From NCBI RefSeq assembly GCF_035712445.1, contig NZ_DASTAT010000124.1, positions 1 through 64,000 on the forward strand: DNA of 64,000 nt. The letters run 5' to 3'. Both the position numbers and the translations under genes were made by a program. The notes below the pieces were generated by a model. It was not told the origin of the DNA and searched no databases. It worked only from the letters and a program-made list of their open reading frames with translations. Below, in pieces: positions 17,711 to 26,386 of the stretch (the stretch's first letter is position 1; every line of letters begins with the position of its first letter). The DNA is from Oligoflexus sp. GTDB lineage: Bacteria > Bdellovibrionota_B > Oligoflexia > Oligoflexales > Oligoflexaceae.

Positions 17711-18319
17711 ATGCGCTGTGTAAAGCACATGTCGGTGCTGTTTTTGCTCGTTTTTGCCAGCCCTGGATTCGCCAAAGAAGTGAGTCTGATGAGCGGATTT
17801 TATCGAGGACAGGATGGTGATGGTCAGCCCACGAAACGTGAAATTTCCATCGGCAGCCGCTTCGGATTCGACATCGTCGAACGCAGCATGTGGTATGTGC
17901 AGGCGCGTATTACATCGACATCATACAGCGGCGACAACGCCCCCGATGGCTCGACCGGCCTGCTTCTGGGCGGCGGGCAGTACTACTTTCTGAAGTCCTT
18001 CGATAAGGGCATTCATAGCTACCTCGCCTGGCTCGGCTATTTTTCGAACGAGAAGGATTCACCCAATGTTGGTACGGAGATCGAAACCAACGGACTTTTT
18101 TATGCGGGCTCTGCGGGTTTCCGCTTTGACTTCACGAAATCCATCATCATGGATGTCGAGGTGCAGTTCTTCAACAGCGGACTCACATCGAAAACCACAA
18201 CGACCACAACAGCCGGAGGCGTGAGCACGGAAACGTCCACGAAAAAAACCGAGCTCTATGCCCAGTCCTTCGCCGGCGGCACGAACTCCCTGCTCTTCAA
18301 TCTTGGTTATCAGTTCTAA
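17711..18319 (+). CDS. secreted outer-membrane beta-barrel-like protein
   Basis: 202 aa with a Sec signal peptide (MRCVKHMSVLFLLVFASPGFA) and then repeated amphipathic strands separated by Gly/Asp turns, ending in FNLGYQF; a terminal Phe after alternating residues is the classic outer-membrane insertion signal. A Thr-rich loop (KTTTTTTAGG, about 160-170) is a likely surface loop. No named family is recognised. AAAGGA precedes the ATG. It converges with the TPR lipoprotein gene at 18339. Confidence 0.78.
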   Translation: MRCVKHMSVLFLLVFASPGFAKEVSLMSGFYRGQDGDGQPTKREISIGSRFGFDIVERSMWYVQARITSTSYSGDNAPDGSTGLLLGGGQYYFLKSFDKGIHSYLAWLGYFSNEKDSPNVGTEIETNGLFYAGSAGFRFDFTKSIIMDVEVQFFNSGLTSKTTTTTTAGGVSTETSTKKTELYAQSFAGGTNSLLFNLGYQF

Positions 18320-18338
18320 GGGTCGGATGGGATGGCCC

Positions 18339-18830
18339 TTAGCGAATGCTGCGGGCTTCCTGAAGGGCCGCGTCGCGACCGGCGTCATCGCCGTGCAAGG
18401 CGCGAGCCCTGGCAATGAATTCCCAGGTCTGGCGGCGGTGTTCTTTATATTTCATGGGCAATGAACCCAAGGCCCTTTGCGCCCACTGCTCCGCATCTTC
18501 CGTGTTGCCGCTGGCGAGGCTCACGCGGGCCCGCATGAAGAGCACGCGATAGTCGCGACCTTCCATGCGATAGGCGCGCTCGGCATGGGCTTCCGCGTCC
18601 TCAAGATTCTTCTGCTCCAGGGCCGCCTGGCTTTTGCGCAAAAGCGAGTGCACAGCCGGAGCCAAAGGCTCCTTGATCAGCTCCACGTTGGGCGCTGTCA
18701 CGGTTTCTTCAGGTACTTCTTCAGTCGGCACGGGAATGGGCTCGGGAGCATGTACACAGGTGTTTGCGAGTCCGGCTAGAATCAGCAGAAGCGCAGCGCC
18801 CAGGGCGGAGTTTAAAAATTTAGCAGTCAT
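18339..18830 (-). CDS. TPR-containing exported (lipo)protein downstream of PBP1b
   Basis: 163 aa. The hydrophobic N terminus (LGAALLLILAGLANTC) ends at a Cys, but the lipobox (ANTC) is not canonical. An acidic Pro/Glu/Val linker (30-50) is followed by helical repeats (SQAALEQKNLEDAEAHAERAYRM and RARVSLASGNTEDAEQWAQRAL) typical of two TPRs. It is 14 bases downstream of the PBP1b gene on the same strand and surely co-transcribed. In Pseudomonas a TPR lipoprotein (LpoP) activates PBP1b, so an equivalent role is a reasonable inference, not shown by sequence similarity that I can measure. Confidence 0.75.
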   Translation of the reverse strand: MTAKFLNSALGAALLLILAGLANTCVHAPEPIPVPTEEVPEETVTAPNVELIKEPLAPAVHSLLRKSQAALEQKNLEDAEAHAERAYRMEGRDYRVLFMRARVSLASGNTEDAEQWAQRALGSLPMKYKEHRRQTWEFIARARALHGDDAGRDAALQEARSIR

Positions 18831-18844
18831 GACGTCTGGTTTTT

Positions 18845-21166
18845 CTATTGCATGAGTTTAAAGAGCCAGTCCAGCATTGCCGGCTCCTGAGTTGTTGTCG
18901 CCGGGGGTTGATCCGGGCTGACAGGCTCAGGCAGAACAGGACAAGGGACAGATTGTTTGGGAGCGGAATCACCGACGAAGGGCAGATAACGAACGCCCTG
19001 GCAGTCGGAGGAACTCAGAAGGCCCGTGGCGTTATCCACCCATTGATACGAAATGCCGGGAGGGGCATTCAGCGCCAATGATTTGTGGCTGACCTTGGCC
19101 ATGATCTGGGCCCACACATGCAAACCACCGCTGCTGCCTGTGAGTTTGGTCGGGTCGTTGGCATCGTTGCCGACCCAGGAAACCACCAGCTTGTCGCCGG
19201 TGAATCCAGCGAACCAACTGTCGCGCTGATCGTTCGAAGTGCCGGTTTTGCCAGCGGCTGTTAAATCACCGGGCATGAAGCTGAATGCGGAGCGACCCGT
19301 GCCTTCGAAAATCACCGCCCGCATCGCATACTGCATCAGGTGGATCACCGAAGGTTCGTAGATTTTGATCGACTTGCTGGGATAGGCCTTGATGCGTTTT
19401 CCATCATGATCCTGAACGCCGCGCACGGCTTTCAGATCCGTGCGATAGCCACCCGAGAAGAAGGGATAATACATGCCGGCGACTTCATAGGGACTCATGC
19501 TCAAAGCCCCGAGCATGATCGAAGGATTATCCGGGATCTCACTGGAGCCGGTCAGTTTCCGGAACGTATCCTTAACTCTCTTCATGCCCAGTTCCTTGCC
19601 CAGACGAACCGTAGCGCGGTTATAGGACTGCGTGAGCATGGTAAGGAGGCTGACGTAGCCGTGATCACCGTAGTCGATGTTTTGCGGTTCCCACACCTGA
19701 CCGGAGCTTAAGGGAATGCTGACCGGACCATCGGAAATGTGAGTCGCCAGCGTGTATTTGTTCGGATCGCTGAGGCCAGCGAGCAGAACCACGGGCTTCG
19801 CCAGGGAACCGATGGAACGCTTGGCATCCAGGGCGCGATTGAAACCCTGGAAACCGGCGACCTTGTCACCGACCACGGCCTGCACCTCCCCGCTATCGGA
19901 AACCACCACCGAGGCGACCTGCAGTTTGCCTGCGGATTTTCCCTGACGGCGCATGAAATCGGAAATCGCTTTTTCGGTTTGAACCTGGGCGATCGGATCG
20001 AGCGTCGAGAAGATGCGCAGGCCCTCTTCCGCCAAATCCTTGTTCTGATAATCGCGATCCAGGTGGCGCCGCACGAGGTCCAGGAACGACGGGAAACGAT
20101 TCGGCGTCCAGCGGAGCGAGGGGCGCACTTTGATAGGCTGCTTGCGCGCCTGCTCATAGTCGGCCTTGGTGATTTTCTTATCTTCGAGCAGAAGCGCGAG
20201 CACTTTATTCCGGCGCTTTTTCACGCGATCGGGATAGCGTGCGGGATTATAAAACGAGGGACCATTGGCGATCGCCGCCAGCACCGCGGCCTGATCGAGG
20301 CTCAGGGCTTCCAAAGGGCGGCCGAAGTAGAATTCACTGGCCAGGCCGAAGCCGTGCACCGCGTTGTCGCCGCTATGGCCCAGATAGATTTCGTTGATAT
20401 AGGTTTCGAGGATTTCCTCTTTGCTGTAATGCAGCTCAAGGAGGACCGAGTAGACCATCTCCGTGAATTTTCTTTTGATGGAACGCTCGGGCGTCAAATA
20501 GAAGTTCTTCACGAGCTGCTGGGTCAAGGTACTGCCGCCCTGCACCCAACGCTTGGCTTTCAGGTTGGTCCACATCGCCCGGCTTATGCCTTTGACCGAC
20601 ACCCCGAAGTGATCGTAGAAATCCCGATCCTCGATCGCGATCAAGGCGTCGATCACATACTTCGGCACCTGCTTCAGCTGAACGAGTTTTCGATCCTCCT
20701 TCTGCGTCGCGTAGATGCCGCCGATCTTCATCGGATCGAGGCGACTGAGTTCGCTCGCTTCACCGTTCTGCATAAGGTCAGCGACGCGGGATTTTACGAT
20801 GCGGAATTGAATGCGGGTCGTGCCTTCGGCTCCTTCCCAAAAAGGAAAGCCACGGCGCTGAATATCGAACTTGTCACCGTTTCGCCCGTACTCGCCGGGC
20901 TGCAGAGGATCCTTGACTTTGAAATAGCCAAGCTCCTGAAGCTCCATCTCAAGATCTTCATCGCGCAGCGGCGCGCCGTTGAAGAGTTCGAGCGGACGTG
21001 CGTAAACCACCGAGGGCAAACGCCAGCGCTTGCCTTCGAATTTTTCCCGGACGATACCATCCATCTGGTAAAGCATGATCGCACAGAATGCAGAAAGAAC
21101 GACCACAGGCACGGGCCATAAGCGGAGCAGGAAACGTAGTTTGTCGCGTGAAACCGACAGTCGCAT
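18845..21166 (-). CDS. mrcB: bifunctional penicillin-binding protein 1B-type peptidoglycan synthase
   Basis: 773 aa inner-membrane glycosyltransferase/transpeptidase that polymerises and cross-links peptidoglycan. After one N-terminal membrane helix (WPVPVVVLSAFCAIMLYQM) comes a UB2H-like region (YARPLELFNG...), typical of PBP1b and the docking site for lipoprotein activators. The GT51 domain has catalytic E179 in IEDRDFYDHFG and QGGSTLTQQLVKN. The transpeptidase has S454 in SLAK, SYN and K640 in KTGTS. Start is uncertain: the ATG at 21166 was chosen over a TTG at 21190; neither has a strong ribosome binding site. It is followed by a TPR lipoprotein gene. Confidence 0.93.
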   Translation of the reverse strand: MRLSVSRDKLRFLLRLWPVPVVVLSAFCAIMLYQMDGIVREKFEGKRWRLPSVVYARPLELFNGAPLRDEDLEMELQELGYFKVKDPLQPGEYGRNGDKFDIQRRGFPFWEGAEGTTRIQFRIVKSRVADLMQNGEASELSRLDPMKIGGIYATQKEDRKLVQLKQVPKYVIDALIAIEDRDFYDHFGVSVKGISRAMWTNLKAKRWVQGGSTLTQQLVKNFYLTPERSIKRKFTEMVYSVLLELHYSKEEILETYINEIYLGHSGDNAVHGFGLASEFYFGRPLEALSLDQAAVLAAIANGPSFYNPARYPDRVKKRRNKVLALLLEDKKITKADYEQARKQPIKVRPSLRWTPNRFPSFLDLVRRHLDRDYQNKDLAEEGLRIFSTLDPIAQVQTEKAISDFMRRQGKSAGKLQVASVVVSDSGEVQAVVGDKVAGFQGFNRALDAKRSIGSLAKPVVLLAGLSDPNKYTLATHISDGPVSIPLSSGQVWEPQNIDYGDHGYVSLLTMLTQSYNRATVRLGKELGMKRVKDTFRKLTGSSEIPDNPSIMLGALSMSPYEVAGMYYPFFSGGYRTDLKAVRGVQDHDGKRIKAYPSKSIKIYEPSVIHLMQYAMRAVIFEGTGRSAFSFMPGDLTAAGKTGTSNDQRDSWFAGFTGDKLVVSWVGNDANDPTKLTGSSGGLHVWAQIMAKVSHKSLALNAPPGISYQWVDNATGLLSSSDCQGVRYLPFVGDSAPKQSVPCPVLPEPVSPDQPPATTTQEPAMLDWLFKLMQ

Positions 21167-21332
21167 AGCTTGTAAAATCCGAGTGATCAAGGGAGCTTGG
21201 CGGTCTTTCTCCCGGTTGAGATCCGCAATTTAGTCTTTCAGATTTGAATCCGCCACAAGAAAAGGGGTAGGAAGGACAGGGGTTTCACGAAGGCCCGAAT
21301 TCATACATAAATTCGGGCACTTGAAGGTCACG

Positions 21333-22166
21333 TCACAGGTTGACAATACTGCACTGCGCTTTACTGACATCACAGTTCGGCGCACGCCCCTGAGCTTCTC
21401 CGCACTTCTGGGATAGCTTGGACTTCGCCTTCGCCAGCGCCTGGTCAGGCTTTTTGGCCGGATGCTTGCTGATCAGCTGGAACGGTCCGTCCTTCCCTGG
21501 CACTGTGAGGCGACAGATTGCGAAGGCTTTTTTCGGGCCGTTTTTACATTCGCGCCAGATCACTTCGTACTCCTGGCGAACTTCGCCATCAACGGTATCG
21601 ACAGTGAAAAGGCCTTGAGTGTTCGTGTCCGGCGCTTGCAGCGTCAGCGCCGCGTCTATAGTGAAATCTTTTTGCTTGTTGCCGTTATTGCAGCCGCTCC
21701 ACTTCAAGGTGCTGATGGGCACTTCCTGGGAGTTGATGTAGTTGTCGTCATAGGGACCAACAAGATTCATGGTGGTGCGCGATTTCTTGCCGATCGTTCC
21801 GAAGCTCAGATCCTGAGCCCCGCGAACGCCTGCATCCAAAGCGGCGAAACCGCGATAGGTCACAGCAAAGATCGTGTATTCCCAACCCGGTTCCTGCTCG
21901 GTGTCGAAGACCACACGGCAGTCTTTGCGTTGGGTCTGGACGCCGAGGACAGGACTCACTTCGGCGAAGAATTCGCTGAAGGTCAGAGTAAAGGCCTGCT
22001 GATCAGGCGAGATATTCACAGCCACAGTTCCGAGCGGACAGCCTGTGCCATTGCTACGGATATTATTGATGCGAAAGGTGCTGGGCGCGTCGTCCTGGGC
22101 GAAAGCCGGCGTCATCATTCCGGCCAGGATAAGCCCAAGTCCAAAAGTCTTCAGTTTGTGTTGCAT
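21333..22166 (-). CDS. DUF4360 secreted protein
   Basis: 277 aa. Sec signal peptide (MQHKLKTFGLGLILAGMMTPAFA), then the DUF4360 pattern: SNGTGCPLGTVAVNISPD, TLTFSEFFAE, CRVVF and PGWEYTIFAVTYRGFAALD, with Cys pairs likely disulphide-bonded. DUF4360 proteins are common in fungi and myxobacteria/oligoflexi and are secreted; their function is unknown. A C-terminal Lys-rich extension ends in a Cys-containing segment (CDVSKAQCSIVNL). The ATG at 22166 follows GAGGG at 6 bases, better than the GTG at 22178. Confidence 0.85.
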   Translation of the reverse strand: MQHKLKTFGLGLILAGMMTPAFAQDDAPSTFRINNIRSNGTGCPLGTVAVNISPDQQAFTLTFSEFFAEVSPVLGVQTQRKDCRVVFDTEQEPGWEYTIFAVTYRGFAALDAGVRGAQDLSFGTIGKKSRTTMNLVGPYDDNYINSQEVPISTLKWSGCNNGNKQKDFTIDAALTLQAPDTNTQGLFTVDTVDGEVRQEYEVIWRECKNGPKKAFAICRLTVPGKDGPFQLISKHPAKKPDQALAKAKSKLSQKCGEAQGRAPNCDVSKAQCSIVNL

Positions 22167-22366
22167 GGGAGCCCTCACGTGAAATTTCTGTTCTGGTCAG
22201 GGCTCATTGCACGGATCCTGCCAGAATCCAGGATTTCTCATGTCCCTGAAATTGCTTGACCCCCGCGTTCTGCGAAAGCCTTGAGGGTACTAAGATTTGC
22301 CAAGATGGGGTGCGAGCAGCAAAGTTCTGACGAGACTGGTCAGCCAATTCGATAAGGAGCCTGGAT

Positions 22367-24286
22367 TCAACCAGCCTTGCGCAGCGGAAGGGTTTCCGCG
22401 TCCGATCGGTAGATTCGGTAACCGAGCGTTTTACCATCGAGGTCCGATCCGAGGATCGCGGAGGCCAACGGCAACTCCAGGATGGCAAAGCCTTTGCGCA
22501 TGGAGCGTGACAAAGATTCAAAGACCGCATCATGCAGGATCACGATGTTATCCGGCTCGGTGCCGAGCTGTTGGAAAAGCTGCCGGCTCGCGGCGCCATA
22601 GGCCGACGCCTGGACGATGGCGCGCCCCCACAGATCATCGCGGATGCGGCCGGAGCGGGAAAAGAAGGACTTCACCGTTCCCCGGACGATGCCGATCGAG
22701 CAGTGGATTTTCTGCGGCGCATCGAGCGCCTCCCGCATCGCTTCGAATTCCCGAATCAGTTTTTCCGCGAGTTCCACCGCCGCATCGGACTTCAAGGGCC
22801 CGATTTGCCGGAAGGGATAGCCCACCGAGCAAAGGAAGGTATCGCCCATTTCCCGGATGATATAGGCATCCGAGCAAAACGCGACGGGATCATAGCGCTC
22901 CATCATCAGCTGGCGGCAGCGATCCATGAAATTTTCAACGCAGGCTTCATAGTTTTCGCTCATGAGCGACGAGCCGCCGACAATCTGGAAGTAAAGGATG
23001 CAGGCGTTCTTTTCACCGACCGGCATGGTTTCCTCGACGGTTTTGCCCGTGCGCATCTGCAGGATCTGATGCGGATAGAAAACCTTCGAGAGCTGTTCGA
23101 AGCTGTGGACCAGAAGATTATCGTTGTGTTTGCGGGTCGCTTCGGTGACCAGTATCCTATGGCCGATGGCGAGCACCATCAGGATGTTTTCCGCGGCCAC
23201 CCCATAAAACATGATCAGGTTTTCCGCCGAGTCGATGATCCCCATCCAGATCAGGAGTTGAATGAATCCAGAGAAGAAGAACGAACCAAAAGCGGTGTTG
23301 AAGATCAAGACATGCGGATGCCGGTAGCGAATGAACAAAAGCGTCCCGAAGCAGACTGTGCTGGCCTGGATGATGATCGAGAGCACAGACCCGGTAAAGG
23401 CACGCGCAATCGGATTGATGGGTTCGAGGGCCATGGCCGCAAACGAGAGCCCGGCATAGATCAGGAAAAGTCTATGCATGAGTCGCGAGTGCTTTTTGAT
23501 CTCAAGGAACTCATTCACAAAGAGCGCAGTGAAGGCCACGCAGAAGAGCGAGACCACGCCCCCATAGCGCGAGTATACGGGCATGGCATAGACCGACCAG
23601 ACCCAGGTCGCGAACATCACAAAGGACAAAAGGTAACCCAAATAAAAAACATACATTTTTTTGCGGTAGGCGAAGAGCAAGGCCAGAGTCAGGAATACCG
23701 ACATCATGAGGCTCGTCACCACGGTCTGAAAGCGCAGCTCGCTCGTATGGATGGAGCGCCTGAGAGCCTCGTAGTCCCGCCAGAAGGTGAAGGTGGTCTG
23801 CTGAACAACGGCATTGGTCTTTTTACGAATGTAGATCGTGCTCGTGGCCTCGGGCGGAAGGTCGATCGACACGATTCTGCGGTGCAGGGGATCGCGATTA
23901 TGGAGGCTTCCGATCAACTGAGAGCCCTGGTAAACCTCGAATTCATCATAGACGTTGTGGGGGTCATGAAGATGAATTCGTTCAGGCCCCGGATTGGGAT
24001 TATGGATCTGAAGGCGATACCAGAAATTATCCGAAGTATAGCCATTGTTGATGACGTCGCTCGTGCCGCGGATGAAACGCTCTTGAAAGTCGGCGGCGGA
24101 CACCCGGTCAATGGATTCCTCGCCTCGATACCAGAACATGATGCGTCCCAGGTATTGCCCGTCGATGGCATCGTGCGTGAGTTCGAGAAAAGGCGCAGCG
24201 TCCCCCTGATCCCCGGCTTTTCCCGGCGACGGCCAGGTGAGGATGACGAGCATAAGGTGAAAAGCAATGCCCCAAAGGCTCCGCAT
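22367..24286 (-). CDS. 7TMR-DISM membrane protein with degenerate class III cyclase domain (paralogue A)
   Basis: 639 aa. Signal peptide, periplasmic 7TMR-DISM extracellular domain (about 35-170, with FWYRLQIHNPNP), seven membrane helices (about 190-390), then a linker with PHQILQMRTGKTVEETMP and a nucleotidyl-cyclase-like domain (about 425-620). The first metal Asp is replaced by Gln (Q434 in LYFQIVGG), the second is kept (D482 in EMGDTF), and the Asn/Arg of the transition-state pair are Val and Ala (GRAIVQASA). Catalysis is therefore doubtful; it may be a regulatory partner. AGGAG precedes the ATG. It is divergent from paralogue B, 130 bases away. Confidence 0.85.
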   Translation of the reverse strand: MRSLWGIAFHLMLVILTWPSPGKAGDQGDAAPFLELTHDAIDGQYLGRIMFWYRGEESIDRVSAADFQERFIRGTSDVINNGYTSDNFWYRLQIHNPNPGPERIHLHDPHNVYDEFEVYQGSQLIGSLHNRDPLHRRIVSIDLPPEATSTIYIRKKTNAVVQQTTFTFWRDYEALRRSIHTSELRFQTVVTSLMMSVFLTLALLFAYRKKMYVFYLGYLLSFVMFATWVWSVYAMPVYSRYGGVVSLFCVAFTALFVNEFLEIKKHSRLMHRLFLIYAGLSFAAMALEPINPIARAFTGSVLSIIIQASTVCFGTLLFIRYRHPHVLIFNTAFGSFFFSGFIQLLIWMGIIDSAENLIMFYGVAAENILMVLAIGHRILVTEATRKHNDNLLVHSFEQLSKVFYPHQILQMRTGKTVEETMPVGEKNACILYFQIVGGSSLMSENYEACVENFMDRCRQLMMERYDPVAFCSDAYIIREMGDTFLCSVGYPFRQIGPLKSDAAVELAEKLIREFEAMREALDAPQKIHCSIGIVRGTVKSFFSRSGRIRDDLWGRAIVQASAYGAASRQLFQQLGTEPDNIVILHDAVFESLSRSMRKGFAILELPLASAILGSDLDGKTLGYRIYRSDAETLPLRKAG

Positions 24287-24416
24287 GTTTCGATCTCCTG
24301 GCCCCTGCTATCGGCAGGACCATGGGTTTCGTTGAGCATTCAGACCCCTAAATTCCCAAGGGAAACAGCCGATGAGCCATTGGGACTTTATGCGGCTTTA
24401 AACCCCTGGCGGGCTT

Positions 24417-26375
24417 ATGGTGTCACAACTCATCACGATGTTCGCGCTCCTCTTCGCTTTTTACGGAAACGCCAAGGCGATTGAAAGCGTCGTCATCCCG
24501 GATGATTTTGAAGAGGCTGCGCTGGCACCGTTCGCAGTCCTCGCCGATCCCCAGGGTCAGATTAATTTTGAAACGCTTCCCCGCGAGGACAAGGCCTGGC
24601 AGATCGCACCTGCTCCGTCGATGAACCTTGGCTATACCGCGACATCGTATTGGCTGAGATTCCGCATGGAACGGCAAAACACCGAGCTGGAACGCATATT
24701 CCTGGAAATTTCCTACCCGCTCCATGACCGGCTTGAGATCCATATTCCAGATAGGGAAGGACATTACACAACATCTTTGGTCGGTGACAATTTTCCTTTT
24801 TCGCACCGCCCCATCAGGGTCACGCGCTTCGTTTTCGAACTCAATCTGGACGACATACGGGATCAGGACATCTACGTTAATATTCGCAGCAGCAGTTCCA
24901 TGCGGATTGGTATGCGGCTTTATACGACGGCCCGGCTTTTGGAAAAGAATCAGTTTGAAACGGGCGCCTTCTTTCTTTTCTACGGGACCATGGCCGCCAT
25001 GATCCTTTATAATATCCTTCTCTACGCGTCCATTCGCGAGCAGACCTACATCTACTACGTCTTCTATATCCTGAGCCATACCCTCTTTCAAATGAGCCTG
25101 AACGGGCATCTTCTGCAGTTCATCTTTCCGAGCTGGCCCGGGCTGGCGTCAAACATGATTCCGACGCTGGTGGGGACGACGACGATCGGCGTCAGTCTTT
25201 TCACGCAATCCTTCCTGGAGAGCCGAACGCACATACGGATCTGCCACAGAGCCCTTGATCTTGCGCTGGCTGGCGGTTGCCTACTGATCCTCTTGAATTT
25301 CATACTTCCCTACTCCAAAACCATAGCGTTGGCCAATATACTTCCCATGTATTTCTCGGTCGTCTGCTTTGCGAGCGGCATCATTCGCTGGCGGCAGGGC
25401 TATAAACCAGCCAGTATTTATGTGCTGGCCTTCGCCGCTTTCTTCCTCGGCGTCCTCATGGGCTCTTCGCTCACTCTGGGGCTCCTGCCGAGCAATATGC
25501 TGACAGAATACGGCGCTCAAATCGGCTCCATGATCGAAGTCATCATGCTTTCCATCGCCTTGGCCAGCAAGATCAACGGCGAACGCAAGACCCGTTATGA
25601 AGCGCAGAAAAAAGCCCTGGAACTCGCTTTGGAAAAGCAGCATTCCTATCAGCAGATGGAAAAGCTGCTTTATCCCCATCAGCTGATCATGGTGCAAAAG
25701 GGGCAATCCATCGAGACGACGATGCCGACCGGAACGGATATCGCCTGCGTCCTCTCCTTTGATGTGATCAATAGCTCCAAGGTGAAGAGCGAGGGTTTCA
25801 ATGAGCTCATGGAGGAATTCCTGTCCGACTGCCGCGACCTCATGATGCGCGGTTATGATGGACAGTCTTTGACCAGTGCAGGCTATATGATCAAAGAGAT
25901 GGGGGACGGTTTTCTGTGCTCGGTCGGCTTTCCATTGAAGCAGCTGGGACAATCGAAAGCGGAATGCGCCGTGGACCTTGCGCGGCAGATCATATCACGC
26001 TTTGTCCAGGTCAATGAGCAGCTCGACGCCCCCACCCCGCTCCACTGCTGCATTGGTGTGGCCATGGGCCAGGTCCGATCCTATTTCTCCCAGTCCGGTT
26101 CGGTGAAGTACGATATGTGGGGACGCGGCATCATCCTTGCCACGCGCTATGAGTCCTTACGCAAGGAAATCATGCTCAAGTTGGAGCTTGAATCGGCAAA
26201 CATGCTGATCCTGCAGGAGGACGTTTATTACTCCCTGCCCTCGGACCTGCGCAAGGAGTTTCAGGTTCATACGCTGGCCGATCTGGGTCTTCAGGTGCGG
26301 GATCATCCAGAAGCCAGGACCCTTGTTTTCATGCAGATTCCTGCGTCTTTGCAGACCAATTCAAAAGCGAGTTAA
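24417..26375 (+). CDS. 7TMR-DISM adenylate/guanylate cyclase-like protein (paralogue B)
   Basis: 652 aa, same architecture as the divergent paralogue A: signal peptide (to about NAKA), DISM extracellular domain with YWLRFRME, seven helices, a PHQLIMVQKGQSIETTMP linker and a class III cyclase domain. Here both metal Asp residues are present (D449 in SFDVINSS, D497 in EMGDGF), the purine-selecting Lys is present (IKEMGD) and the Arg of WGRGIILATR is kept, but the usual Asn is Ile. It is the best candidate for an active enzyme of the three. Cyclic nucleotide type cannot be told. The ATG has a weak ribosome binding site; ATG at codon 8 is an alternative. Confidence 0.87.
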   Translation: MVSQLITMFALLFAFYGNAKAIESVVIPDDFEEAALAPFAVLADPQGQINFETLPREDKAWQIAPAPSMNLGYTATSYWLRFRMERQNTELERIFLEISYPLHDRLEIHIPDREGHYTTSLVGDNFPFSHRPIRVTRFVFELNLDDIRDQDIYVNIRSSSSMRIGMRLYTTARLLEKNQFETGAFFLFYGTMAAMILYNILLYASIREQTYIYYVFYILSHTLFQMSLNGHLLQFIFPSWPGLASNMIPTLVGTTTIGVSLFTQSFLESRTHIRICHRALDLALAGGCLLILLNFILPYSKTIALANILPMYFSVVCFASGIIRWRQGYKPASIYVLAFAAFFLGVLMGSSLTLGLLPSNMLTEYGAQIGSMIEVIMLSIALASKINGERKTRYEAQKKALELALEKQHSYQQMEKLLYPHQLIMVQKGQSIETTMPTGTDIACVLSFDVINSSKVKSEGFNELMEEFLSDCRDLMMRGYDGQSLTSAGYMIKEMGDGFLCSVGFPLKQLGQSKAECAVDLARQIISRFVQVNEQLDAPTPLHCCIGVAMGQVRSYFSQSGSVKYDMWGRGIILATRYESLRKEIMLKLELESANMLILQEDVYYSLPSDLRKEFQVHTLADLGLQVRDHPEARTLVFMQIPASLQTNSKAS

Positions 26376-26386
26376 AGGAATTCAGA

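Noticed and set aside
17593..17775. 60-codon minus-strand frame
   Set aside because: Weak start, runs into the barrel gene's signal peptide, no protein-like pattern; an RNA is likelier if anything is made.
19739..21121. A 460-codon open frame on the plus strand
   Set aside because: Antisense to PBP1b, which has all catalytic motifs.
22532..24484. A 650-codon open frame on the plus strand
   Set aside because: Antisense to cyclase-like paralogue A, with no motifs of its own.
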